NCBI GenBank assembly: GCA_002373615.1
Contig: DFKU01000085.1
Span: 1-11,581 of the forward strand
DNA from: Alphaproteobacteria bacterium UBA3637
GTDB taxonomy: Bacteria > Pseudomonadota > Alphaproteobacteria > CAAHEQ01 > UBA3637
Direction of reading: 5' to 3'
Length of the DNA: 11,581 nucleotides
Below the pieces are notes generated by a model. The model was not told the DNA's origin, did no database searches, and saw only the letters and a list, made by a program, of their open reading frames with translations. Positions 5,604 through 11,581 of the stretch are shown in pieces. The position numbers were made by a program, and so were the translations under genes. Within the stretch, counting starts at the first letter, position 1, and each line of letters begins with the position of its first letter.

Positions 5604-6284
5604 ATGAAATGGGATATACACCAATTTGAAACTTTGGAAAGTACAAATGCAACGGCACTTTTGTGTCCTGTTGGAACGGTTGTGATGGCCGAAAGCCAAA
5701 CAGCGGGCAGGGGGCGTTATGGGCGCACTTGGCAAAGCCCTAAAGGAAATCTTTATATGTCCTTGGTGGTTCCTGATTTTGGAAAAGATAACTATGCTCT
5801 GCCTTTTTTGACGGCGGTTGCTGTGGCGGACAGTTTGCCCGGCTTTGAAATATCCCTAAAATGGCCGAATGATGTGCTTTTGTCGGGTAAAAAATTGGCG
5901 GGTATTTTGATTGAAAAAGCGGATGATAAATTGGTGGTGGGTATTGGTGTGAATGTGATGACTTCACCTACCGATGGCGTCCTTTATCCCACTGCGAATT
6001 TGGAAGGCAGACTGCGTCCTATGACACTCGCTAAACGCATTTTGTTGCAATATAATACTTTGCTGGATTTACTTCAAAAAAAGGGATTCAAGGAAATCCG
6101 AAAGCGCTGGCTTTCCTATGCCACGAACCTTCATAAGCCGATTTCTATTCATTTGGCAGATGCCGAATTTCAAGGAATTTTTAAAGGAATTGATGCCAAA
6201 GGCGCTCTTCTTTTAAAACAAAAATCAGGGACCCGAACCCTTAATGTCGGGGATGTATTTTTTAATTTAAATAAGGATAAATAA
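5604..6284 (+). CDS. birA: Biotin--[acetyl-CoA-carboxylase] ligase, single-function type
   Basis: Attaches biotin, through biotinyl-AMP, to the carrier lysine of biotin-dependent carboxylases such as acetyl-CoA carboxylase. Starting at ATG 5604 it has 226 aa. The N-terminus HQFETLESTN (6-15) is the usual opening of the catalytic domain. GRGRYGRTW (35-43) is the biotin/AMP-binding loop, KWPNDV (86-91) and KKLAGILIE (96-104) are core signatures, and VVGIGVNV (111-118) follows. There is no N-terminal DNA-binding domain, so it is the non-repressor type. The upstream extension of the frame lacks family similarity and overlaps the promoter, so 5604 is chosen. Its stop overlaps the RNase J start (TAATG), suggesting coupled translation. 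In many alphaproteobacteria birA lies between nuoN and rnj, usually with coaX; here nuo and coaX are absent. Confidence 0.92.
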   Translation: MKWDIHQFETLESTNATALLCPVGTVVMAESQTAGRGRYGRTWQSPKGNLYMSLVVPDFGKDNYALPFLTAVAVADSLPGFEISLKWPNDVLLSGKKLAGILIEKADDKLVVGIGVNVMTSPTDGVLYPTANLEGRLRPMTLAKRILLQYNTLLDLLQKKGFKEIRKRWLSYATNLHKPISIHLADAEFQGIFKGIDAKGALLLKQKSGTRTLNVGDVFFNLNKDK

Positions 6285-7951
6285 TGACTGAATTAAATTT
6301 TTCAAACGAAGAACTGGTCTTTGTGCCGGTGGGCGGCGCGACGGGCGTCGGTATGAACTGTTTTGCCTATGGATTGAATGGAAAATGGTTGGTGGTGGAT
6401 TGCGGGATAGGCTTTCCGGATGATAATTTGCCTGGGGTGGATTGCTTGCTTCCCGATCCTCAATTTTTGTCTGAACATAAAGCGGACATTGTGGGACTCG
6501 TGATAACACATGCCCACGAAGATCATATCGGCGCGATTCCGTATCTCTGGCATGATTTACAATGCCCGATTTATTGCACCGCCTTTGCCAAAGAATTGAT
6601 TGAACATAAATTGATGGAAGCGGGTCTTTTGGGGCGCACTGAAGTCCACACCGTTAGCCAAGGCGATGTCATTGAACTGCCACCTTTTGAAATTGAATTT
6701 GTAAAGATGACGCATTCTATTCCTGAACCCAATGCGCTGGCTATTCGTACCAAGGCGGGGCTGGTTGTTCACACAGGCGATTGGCGCTTTGAAGAAAAAA
6801 GTGCTTCAGAAAGCACCACCGATTATGAAACTTTGAAAGAGCTTGGGAAGGAAGGCGTTTTGGCGGTGGTGTGTGATTCCACGAATACTTCTGAAGAAAA
6901 AGTCCATGCCAACGAAGCTGATGTCCAAGCGACTTTAACCAAATTGATTGGCGAACACCCCCATTCAAAAATTGCGGTGGGCTGTTTTGCCAGTAACGTG
7001 GTGCGTATGCAAAGCATTTATCAGGCAGCCAAAGCCAACAACCGCGTGGTGTGTTTATTGGGGCGCAGCCTGTGGCGCATTGATGCAGCCGCGCGTGCGA
7101 CAGGGTATTTCAAGGATATTCCTGAATTTTTATCGGAGCAAGAGGCGCTGGAATTGCCTTCCAATCAAGTGCTTTATATCTGTACAGGATCGCAGGGGGA
7201 ACGCCATTCTGCCCTTAATAACTTGACCTCTATGATGCCTACTCCGAATCAAGTTTCCTTTGGGGCAGGGGATGTCGTGATTTTTTCCTCCAGTGTGATT
7301 CCCGGAAATGAAAAAGCCATAGACCTATTACAGAAAAAACTCCGTTCTAAAGGCATCCAAATCATCACGGAAAAAACAGAATTGGTTCACATTTCCGGCC
7401 ACTATGCGGGTGAGGATTTAAAGAAAATGTATAACTTACTTAAACCCCATATCGTGCTTCCTGTTCATGGCGATACGTATGAGCTTAACTGCCACACACA
7501 AATGGCCAAAGAAATGGGAATTCCGTTTGCAATAGGCCTGAATGATGGTCAGGTAATTTCCTTAAAAGAAACGCCTGAAATTGTTGGCGAAATACCGTCA
7601 GGAATTTTGGCTGTGGACGGCAATCAAATTATCCCCTTGAATGCTGAGGTTTTGAAAAAGCGCCGTAAAATGATGGATGAAGGAACGGCCGTTTTGACCT
7701 TGGTTGTGGATCAAAATGCGCAAGTGGTGGGAATGCCACAACTTTCCACCTTTGGTCTTATCCCGGATGATGATGAAGCCATCAAAGGCGAATTGGGGCA
7801 AGCCATCTCTAAATCACTGGCCGAAATAGCACCGGAGCGTGTGGGTGAAGATAACCTCATCAAAGACAAAATGCGCCATGTTGTCAGAGTTTTCTTAAAA
7901 GAACACTTTGGTAAAAAACCTTTATTGGAAGTTCACCTCATCCGTGTTTAA
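6284..7951 (+). CDS. rnj: Ribonuclease J
   Basis: Metallo-beta-lactamase/beta-CASP ribonuclease with 5'-3' exonuclease and endonuclease activity in RNA maturation and decay. At 555 aa it is full length. The zinc site HAHEDH is at residues 76-81, and H and GDW motifs follow (MTHSIPEPNA; VVHTGDWRFEE, with GDW in place of the more usual GDF). The beta-CASP part shows FASNVVRMQSI and ICTGSQGERHSAL. HISGHYAGEDLKKMYNLLKPH and VLPVHGDTYE are near-invariant in the family. A C-terminal domain of about 100 residues completes it. It is translated with birA through a one-base stop/start overlap. Its last 30 bp overlap the convergent phosphoethanolamine transferase gene, with no terminator visible between them. 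Confidence 0.95.
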   Translation: MTELNFSNEELVFVPVGGATGVGMNCFAYGLNGKWLVVDCGIGFPDDNLPGVDCLLPDPQFLSEHKADIVGLVITHAHEDHIGAIPYLWHDLQCPIYCTAFAKELIEHKLMEAGLLGRTEVHTVSQGDVIELPPFEIEFVKMTHSIPEPNALAIRTKAGLVVHTGDWRFEEKSASESTTDYETLKELGKEGVLAVVCDSTNTSEEKVHANEADVQATLTKLIGEHPHSKIAVGCFASNVVRMQSIYQAAKANNRVVCLLGRSLWRIDAAARATGYFKDIPEFLSEQEALELPSNQVLYICTGSQGERHSALNNLTSMMPTPNQVSFGAGDVVIFSSSVIPGNEKAIDLLQKKLRSKGIQIITEKTELVHISGHYAGEDLKKMYNLLKPHIVLPVHGDTYELNCHTQMAKEMGIPFAIGLNDGQVISLKETPEIVGEIPSGILAVDGNQIIPLNAEVLKKRRKMMDEGTAVLTLVVDQNAQVVGMPQLSTFGLIPDDDEAIKGELGQAISKSLAEIAPERVGEDNLIKDKMRHVVRVFLKEHFGKKPLLEVHLIRV

Positions 7952-9535
7952 AATACTTCTTTTGGGATCGTAATCCGCATTTGAAAGTGATGAAATATCA
8001 ATGACGGTGTGGATTAAATCTTCTAATTTATAGGGCTTATCCAAATGGGTAGCGCGTTCACGAATATCAGGGCGCACTTTTTCCAGTTCCTTTGACAGCC
8101 AAATCCGTAAAGGGACAGATGTCATGGGCTCATTGGCCAATTCTGAATGCCCCAATAATTTTGTGGTCGTTGTATCAAAAACATCTTCCCCATGGTCCGA
8201 AAAATAAAGCAGGTAATTGCCCCCTTTTTGCCCCTTTAATTTTTGAATCATTTGGGCTAACACCCAATCTGTGTACCGAATAGAATCATCATAGGTATTT
8301 AAAAATTCTTGATTTTTACCGGATAATTTTTTATCGGGAAGTGTGTCTATAAAATGCCGAAATTCGGATGGATAGCGATTGACATAGGCGGCATGCGATC
8401 CGATTAAATGCACAAAAATGACTTTCTTTTCTTCCTTATTATCCAAAATTTTTTGAATATCGGGCAGCATATCTTCATCTAATCCCGCTTTTTCAAAACG
8501 TTTCAGTCCCCCAAAATTAAAACATTTATTATAATCAGCATGTGTTGTCATAGCGGTAATAACCGTATCCCTTTCATCCAAGGCATATTGATTAGAAAGC
8601 CAATAGGTCTTAAAGCCCGCTTGCTTAAAGTAATCAATCAAAGACCCTTTTGAATAAACTAAATCAGGGTGCGCTTCATCCGCAAAGCTGATGGCTTTTT
8701 CCAAGGAAGGCATTGTTTGCGCATATTGTGAGCGTACTTTCGAAAAAGATAAAATTTCCTCTTTTATTTTATCCGTAAATTCATTGGTGTTTCTGGGATA
8801 CCCATAACACGAATAATGCATAGCATTGGAACTTTCCCCTATCACAATCATATAGGTCTGCTTGCCCTTTATTTTTGATTTAATTTCATCAAAAGTGGGT
8901 GCTTTACATTCGGCGACTTTTCTCCTTAAAGCCAAATAATTTCTGCGATATTCAAAGTAATGATAAATTAAATTGGAATAGGGATTTAACACATATCCGT
9001 CTTTAAATTTTGGCCACCGTTTGGGCAGGTTTTGGATAAAGGGAATCCCCATAAAGATGGCACAAATAACCACAAAAGCTTGAACAAATAAAGAAGAATA
9101 ACTGGGCGTTTCCAGATGCGGCAAAAAATAAAAGGGAACCCCATAAAATAAAATCAATCCCACGTATAAAACAGGCGGAATATTTTGACTGATAAATTCC
9201 TTTGTTTCACGCATGTTTGTCACAAAGAAACTGTAAAAGGTATTGATGCCAATCCTGACCCCGAACAAGTAAATGTGCCCTAACTCTAAAAACATTAAGG
9301 GCATAAAAATCGCTTGAATGATCATCAAATAACTTTTGGTAATTTCAGGTTTAATCAAAAGGGGAAGTGTAACCAAAGCACAAACGGGAAAAGTGCGTAT
9401 AAAATCTTTTAAAACCAATTTTCGAAAGGTTTTATTTTTCAGTTTTTCAACGGATAAAGTTTTTCCTGTGACATAAATCAAAGGCAAAAAGCCGATGACT
9501 AGAATATACAAGATGGGTGCCAAAAAATGATTCAT
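7922..9535 (-). CDS. Phosphoethanolamine transferase, CptA/EptA-like (sulfatase fold)
   Basis: Inner-membrane enzyme that moves phosphoethanolamine from phosphatidylethanolamine to an envelope glycan such as lipid A or LPS core, releasing diacylglycerol. The 537-aa protein has about five hydrophobic segments in residues 4-170, then a periplasmic sulfatase-like domain. The metal/nucleophile motif is VIGESSNAMHYSCYGYPRNT (231-250), with E234 and S235 in the positions of EptA's Glu and Thr; serine resembles the CptA subgroup. FVHLIGSHAAYVNRYP (374-389), the NTYDDSIRYTDWVL region (413-426), FSDHGED with D447 and H448, and H463 complete the site. The start at 9535 is chosen because AAAGGA lies just upstream; a longer frame to 9592 would cross the promoter. 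Acceptor specificity cannot be told from sequence. Confidence 0.87.
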   Translation of the reverse strand: MNHFLAPILYILVIGFLPLIYVTGKTLSVEKLKNKTFRKLVLKDFIRTFPVCALVTLPLLIKPEITKSYLMIIQAIFMPLMFLELGHIYLFGVRIGINTFYSFFVTNMRETKEFISQNIPPVLYVGLILFYGVPFYFLPHLETPSYSSLFVQAFVVICAIFMGIPFIQNLPKRWPKFKDGYVLNPYSNLIYHYFEYRRNYLALRRKVAECKAPTFDEIKSKIKGKQTYMIVIGESSNAMHYSCYGYPRNTNEFTDKIKEEILSFSKVRSQYAQTMPSLEKAISFADEAHPDLVYSKGSLIDYFKQAGFKTYWLSNQYALDERDTVITAMTTHADYNKCFNFGGLKRFEKAGLDEDMLPDIQKILDNKEEKKVIFVHLIGSHAAYVNRYPSEFRHFIDTLPDKKLSGKNQEFLNTYDDSIRYTDWVLAQMIQKLKGQKGGNYLLYFSDHGEDVFDTTTTKLLGHSELANEPMTSVPLRIWLSKELEKVRPDIRERATHLDKPYKLEDLIHTVIDISSLSNADYDPKRSILNTDEVNFQ

Positions 9536-9559
9536 TTTATTCCTTTCAAATTTTTGGGT

Positions 9560-9588
9560 ATTATAATATGTCCCACAACCTGTGTCAA
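9560..9588 (-). promoter_or_regulatory. Consensus promoter of the phosphoethanolamine transferase
   Basis: Minus strand TTGACA (9583-9588), 17 bp, TATAAT (9560-9565), a perfect sigma70 match. Its -35 is 9 bp from the -35 of the divergent dgkA promoter. Confidence 0.85.
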
Positions 9589-9597
9589 GCAAACTTC

Positions 9598-9626
9598 TTG
9601 CAATTCTTTTTTATTTGGATTATACT
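9598..9626 (+). promoter_or_regulatory. Promoter of dgkA, predicted leaderless
   Basis: TTGCAA (9598-9603), 17 bp, TATACT (9621-9626), then 7 nt to the ATG of dgkA. No Shine-Dalgarno sequence. Confidence 0.65.
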
Positions 9627-9633
9627 AAGTTTC

Positions 9634-9990
9634 ATGAAAAGTAATAAAACAGGAATTATCCGTATTTTAAAGGCCTTCACCTACTCATGGCAGGGGCTAA
9701 GGGCGACTTTTCAATCAGAATCCGCCTTTCGCCAAGATTTAGTTGTTTTCATTTTGGGAACGTTCATTAGTTTCTTTTTGTCCGTTTCAGGATTTGAACG
9801 CGCTTTAATGCTGTTTTCGCTGGTTTTGATTTTGCTGATGGAATTGGTGAATACTGCCATAGAGGTCATCATTGACCGCATTTCCCCGAAATTTCATCCT
9901 TTATCGGGCCGCGCAAAGGATATCGGCAGCGCTTTGGTTTTAATCGCCTTTATCAATGCCATAATGGTGTGGGCTCTGATTCTGTTTTAA
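9634..9990 (+). CDS. dgkA: Diacylglycerol kinase
   Basis: Small integral inner-membrane kinase that phosphorylates diacylglycerol to phosphatidic acid, returning lipid headgroup by-products to phospholipid synthesis. From ATG 9634 it has 118 aa, close to E. coli DgkA (122 aa). Three hydrophobic helices are visible (about residues 35-53, 55-75 and 97-117). The family signature runs from MELVNTAIEVIIDRISPKFH to AKDIGSALVLI and contains the conserved E, N, E, D, H, K and D residues. The frame is open further upstream, but that part lacks similarity and overlaps both promoters. It is divergent from a phosphoethanolamine transferase, whose reaction releases diacylglycerol. Its 3' end overlaps the convergent lipoprotein gene by 38 bp. 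Confidence 0.93.
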   Translation: MKSNKTGIIRILKAFTYSWQGLRATFQSESAFRQDLVVFILGTFISFFLSVSGFERALMLFSLVLILLMELVNTAIEVIIDRISPKFHPLSGRAKDIGSALVLIAFINAIMVWALILF

Positions 9991-10351
9991 GTTTAAATTC
10001 CAAAACACCCGCCTCATCAAAGAAAATTTTTAATCCTTCTTCTTTCATTTCAAAGGTGTGCCCGTTTGTTAAAGAATCAAAATATTTTCGCTCAGCTTTC
10101 ATGCGGGGCAGAATATCTGATTTCATGGTACTTGTAATGCCAGAAAAGCTGATCACGTTATCATAAATATGATATTGTCCCCAATATTCATTCACCGCTT
10201 TTCCATAAAAGCGTCCATCAGGATTAAATCCCAACGTAATTTCCATAGGGACTTCGCCACTTGTCAACAGATATTCCTGCCCAACGGGTGTCAAAGGCTT
10301 TTCCTTACACCCCATCAAAACTGCCAATAAAGTCAAAAATAAAAATCGCAT
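9953..10351 (-). CDS. META/HslJ-like lipoprotein
   Basis: The 132-aa protein begins with a lipoprotein signal peptide: MRFLFLTLLAVLMGC, with a lipobox LMGC and the acylated cysteine at 15. Lysine and glutamate follow the cysteine, which would not hinder outer-membrane sorting. The rest resembles a META (HslJ) domain: FNPDGRFYGKAVNEYWGQYHIYDNVISFSGI, where a family GxxxGxY...L.F pattern is seen, then STMKSD, an E/R-rich helix, and LKIFFDEAGVLEFKL at the end. META proteins are envelope proteins of poorly known function, some linked to stress or antibiotic tolerance. The start at 10351 has no good ribosome binding site and lies 6 nt after a possible -10 box, so the mRNA may be leaderless. The domain call is by pattern only. 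Confidence 0.7.
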   Translation of the reverse strand: MRFLFLTLLAVLMGCKEKPLTPVGQEYLLTSGEVPMEITLGFNPDGRFYGKAVNEYWGQYHIYDNVISFSGITSTMKSDILPRMKAERKYFDSLTNGHTFEMKEEGLKIFFDEAGVLEFKLKTESEPTPLWH

Positions 10352-10357
10352 ATTTCT

Positions 10358-10386
10358 ATTTTCTTCTTTTTGCGCTTAAAAGTCAA
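10358..10386 (-). promoter_or_regulatory. Possible promoter of the META lipoprotein
   Basis: Minus strand TTGACT (10381-10386), 17 bp, GAAAAT (10358-10363), the same two boxes and spacing as the FliF-FliG operon promoter. It is divergent from the rpmH promoter. Confidence 0.45.
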
Positions 10387-10396
10387 TAAATAACCC

Positions 10397-10425
10397 TTGA
10401 CAAGTCAAAAAAAATCGTGTATAAT
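10397..10425 (+). promoter_or_regulatory. Consensus promoter of rpmH
   Basis: TTGACA (10397-10402), 17 bp, TATAAT (10420-10425), a perfect sigma70 match for a highly expressed ribosomal protein gene. Confidence 0.88.
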
Positions 10426-10460
10426 CGCCCCAATTCAAATTTAGAAAAGGAGTTTTTAAG

Positions 10461-10595
10461 ATGAAACGTACATATCAACCCAGTCAATTGGTTCGCACGC
10501 GTCGCCATGGTTTCCGCGCTCGTATGGAAACAAAGGGGGGGCGTAAGGTTATTAATGCCCGCCGTGCACGTGGTCGTAAAGTCTTAAGCGCTTAA
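10461..10595 (+). CDS. rpmH: 50S ribosomal protein L34
   Basis: Small, very basic 44-aa protein of the large ribosomal subunit. The sequence opens MKRTYQPSQLVRTRRHGFRA and ends in GRKVLSA, as in almost all L34 proteins, with the internal METKGGRKVINARRARGR segment. A strong AAGGAG ribosome binding site lies 8 nt before the ATG. It is the first gene of the classical rpmH-rnpA-yidD order. Confidence 0.97.
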   Translation: MKRTYQPSQLVRTRRHGFRARMETKGGRKVINARRARGRKVLSA

Positions 10596-10613
10596 AGGCA
10601 CTCATAAAAAAAT

Positions 10614-10645
10614 AAAAGCACCACTTTAAACAGTTGGTGCTTTTT
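10614..10645 (+). terminator. Intrinsic terminator/attenuator between rpmH and rnpA
   Basis: AAAAGCACCA (10614-10623) pairs perfectly over 10 bp with TGGTGCTTTT (10635-10644), ending in five T. The rnpA ribosome binding site GAAGG begins directly after it. Confidence 0.83.
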
Positions 10646-10655
10646 GAAGGTTAAA

Positions 10656-11015
10656 ATGACTCTGACGCGAATGAAAAGACACTTTGATTTTGTTGAAATG
10701 CGGGATGCCCCCTTTAAGGCATTCACCAAAAGTTTTGTCCTGCAAATGCGTCCGAATGATAAAGGACAAACGCGTTTTGGCTTTACCGTTTCTAAAAAGA
10801 TTTCCAAACGGGCGGTGGTTCGGAATAAATTGCGCCGTCAAATGCGTGAAATTGTGCGCCTTTCTCCGACCCTGCAGCAAAAATATCCCAGCCACGATTT
10901 GATTTTGATTGCGCGGGAGGAGGCTCTGCAACGCCCCTATGCGCAACTTACCCAAGATTTTACCTATCTTTTAACCCATTTTCATAAAATGGATGATGAA
11001 AAAAATTCTGATTAG
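10656..11015 (+). CDS. rnpA: Ribonuclease P protein component
   Basis: Protein subunit of RNase P, which removes the 5' leader of tRNA precursors together with the catalytic RNA (not in this window). From ATG 10656 it has 119 aa, the normal length. KRHFDFVEM near the start and FGFTVSKKISKRAVVRNKL (42-59), continuing to RRQMREIVR, form the conserved RNR RNA-binding motif; HDLILIARE follows. The start at 10656 has GAAGG 5 nt upstream; an upstream TTG in frame falls in the terminator and is rejected. Its end overlaps yidD by 23 bp. A terminator hairpin separates it from rpmH, so it is likely expressed by read-through at a lower level. Confidence 0.95.
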   Translation: MTLTRMKRHFDFVEMRDAPFKAFTKSFVLQMRPNDKGQTRFGFTVSKKISKRAVVRNKLRRQMREIVRLSPTLQQKYPSHDLILIAREEALQRPYAQLTQDFTYLLTHFHKMDDEKNSD

Positions 11016-11214
11016 CTTTGTGCGCCTTTATCAACTCACTTTTTCCTCGCTGATGGGGCATACATGCCGCTTTCAACCCACATGCTCAGAATATGCGCGT
11101 GAGGCTTTGGCAGTTCATGGTTGCTTTAAGGGTACTTACCTTACATTCAAACGTCTTTTAAAATGCCACCCTTGGGGGAAATCAGGCTATGACCCCGTCC
11201 CTCCTAAAAAATAA
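10993..11214 (+). CDS. yidD: Membrane protein insertion efficiency factor YidD
   Basis: Small inner-membrane-associated protein thought to assist YidC/Sec in inserting membrane proteins. The 73-aa protein contains the full family signature: HTCRFQPTCSEYAREAL, HGCFKG, and CHPWGKSGYDPVPPKK at the C-terminus. Two adjacent ATGs (10993 and 10996) are possible starts, and both overlap the end of rnpA, which favours translational coupling. In most bacteria yidC follows; here no yidC is found in the remaining 370 bp, so the conserved cluster is broken after this gene. Confidence 0.93.
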   Translation: MMKKILISFVRLYQLTFSSLMGHTCRFQPTCSEYAREALAVHGCFKGTYLTFKRLLKCHPWGKSGYDPVPPKK

Positions 11215-11217
11215 CTC

Positions 11218-11246
11218 TTGACATCTAAAAAATTTTCGTCTAAAAA
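11218..11246 (+). promoter_or_regulatory. Probable promoter of the microsatellite ORF
   Basis: TTGACA (11218-11223), 17 bp, TAAAAA (11241-11246), four of six matches at the -10. It begins four bases after the yidD stop codon. Confidence 0.5.
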
Positions 11247-11276
11247 GGAATCAGGAAATTAAAAAAGGGATAAAAA

Positions 11277-11372
<96 letters not shown>

Positions 11373-11388
11373 GTGTTGCTAAGAAATT

Positions 11389-11408
11389 TTTTGCGCGCCA
11401 GCGCAAAA
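11389..11408. other. Perfect hairpin TTTTGCGC-GCCA-GCGCAAAA
   Basis: An 8-bp perfect inverted repeat with a 4-nt loop, just before the terminator. No T tract follows on either side beyond the stem itself, so it is not a typical terminator. It may be an mRNA 3'-end structure or a protein-binding site. Confidence 0.6.
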
Positions 11409-11409
11409 T

Positions 11410-11440
11410 AACCACCGTTTTTCTAAACGGTGGTTTTATC
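11410..11440 (+). terminator. Strong rho-independent terminator
   Basis: AACCACCGTTT (11410-11420) pairs perfectly over 11 bp with AAACGGTGGTT (11425-11435) around TTCT, then TTATC and more T's. Confidence 0.85.
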
Positions 11441-11469
11441 ATTTTAACATTCAACAAAAGGAGTCAAAT

Positions 11470-11581
11470 ATGTTAAAAGAAACAAATAATATAAATTCAA
11501 TATGTCATACCCGACCTGATCGGGTATCCAGCAGAATGATATTCAATAATAAAGAATACCATACCGCTGGATCCTCGGGTT
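11470..11581 (+). CDS. Small ORF of unknown function, open at the right edge, carrying a repeat in frame
   Basis: ATG at 11470 has a strong AAGGAG (11458-11463) 6 nt upstream. The frame runs 37 codons to the window edge without a stop. It starts MLKETNNINS and then passes through a palindromic repeat (11504 onward), reading ICHTRPDRVSS and later TAGSSG. No domain is recognised. The start signal is as good as that of known genes nearby, but the coding content is mostly repeat DNA. Its companion is the minus-strand ORF at 1-115. Confidence 0.38.
   Translation, partial: MLKETNNINSICHTRPDRVSSRMIFNNKEYHTAGSSG
11504..11581. repeat. Dispersed palindromic repeat, right copy (cut by the edge)
   Basis: Begins GTCATACCCGA; ATACCCGA (11507-11514) pairs with TCGGGTAT (11520-11527) around a 5-nt loop. 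The last 16 bases (11566-11581) are the exact inverted complement of 67-82. Confidence 0.65.

Noticed and set aside
9536..9592. 19-residue N-terminal extension of the phosphoethanolamine transferase
   Set aside because: It would cover the -10 box of a perfect promoter and lacks a ribosome binding site, while the ATG at 9535 has AAAGGA just upstream.

Overview
The window looks like a chromosomal piece of a low-GC alphaproteobacterium, probably a host- or gut-associated lineage with a compact genome. Three things suggest this. birA sits directly before an RNase J gene, an adjacency typical of alphaproteobacteria, where the pair normally ends the nuo operon. Dispersed GTCAT-type palindromic repeats are present. 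A prepilin-like protein carries a GRS...E cleavage motif. The taxonomic call is an inference from gene content; no rRNA is present.

Layout, left to right. (1) 1-407: a small minus-strand ORF that runs off the left edge through a repeat. It is preceded by a highly structured, unrecognised RNA with its own promoter. (2) 408-1373: gpsA on the minus strand. (3) 1493-2896: a large prepilin-like, Cys-rich protein with a C-type-lectin-like end, followed by a palindromic repeat. (4) 3012-3803: rpsD with a perfect sigma70 promoter and its own terminator. (5) 3785-5509: a two-gene minus-strand operon encoding a miniature FliF-FliG fusion and a MinD/FlhG-like protein without a P-loop. (6) 5604-7951: birA and RNase J, translationally coupled. 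(7) 7922-9990: a CptA/EptA-type phosphoethanolamine transferase and dgkA, divergently transcribed from one intergenic region. (8) 9953-10351: a META/HslJ-like lipoprotein. (9) 10397-11214: rpmH, rnpA and yidD. (10) 11215-11581: a promoter, a short ORF carrying an (AC)16 microsatellite, two hairpins, and a second small ORF that runs into a repeat at the right edge.

Transcription signals are unusually readable. rpsD, rpmH and the phosphoethanolamine transferase have TTGACA-17-TATAAT. Several divergent pairs have their -35 boxes close together. birA, dgkA and perhaps the META lipoprotein start 6-7 nt after the -10 box, which predicts leaderless mRNAs.

The most unusual content is the FliF-FliG fusion/MinD-like operon, which looks like a stripped-down flagellar-switch remnant or a repurposed membrane ring. 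Next come the structured RNA with a riboswitch-like switch between closing stem and terminator, and the run of pyrimidine-ending codons at the lectin-like 3' end. dgkA beside a phosphoethanolamine transferase makes metabolic sense: the transferase releases diacylglycerol and DgkA recycles it.
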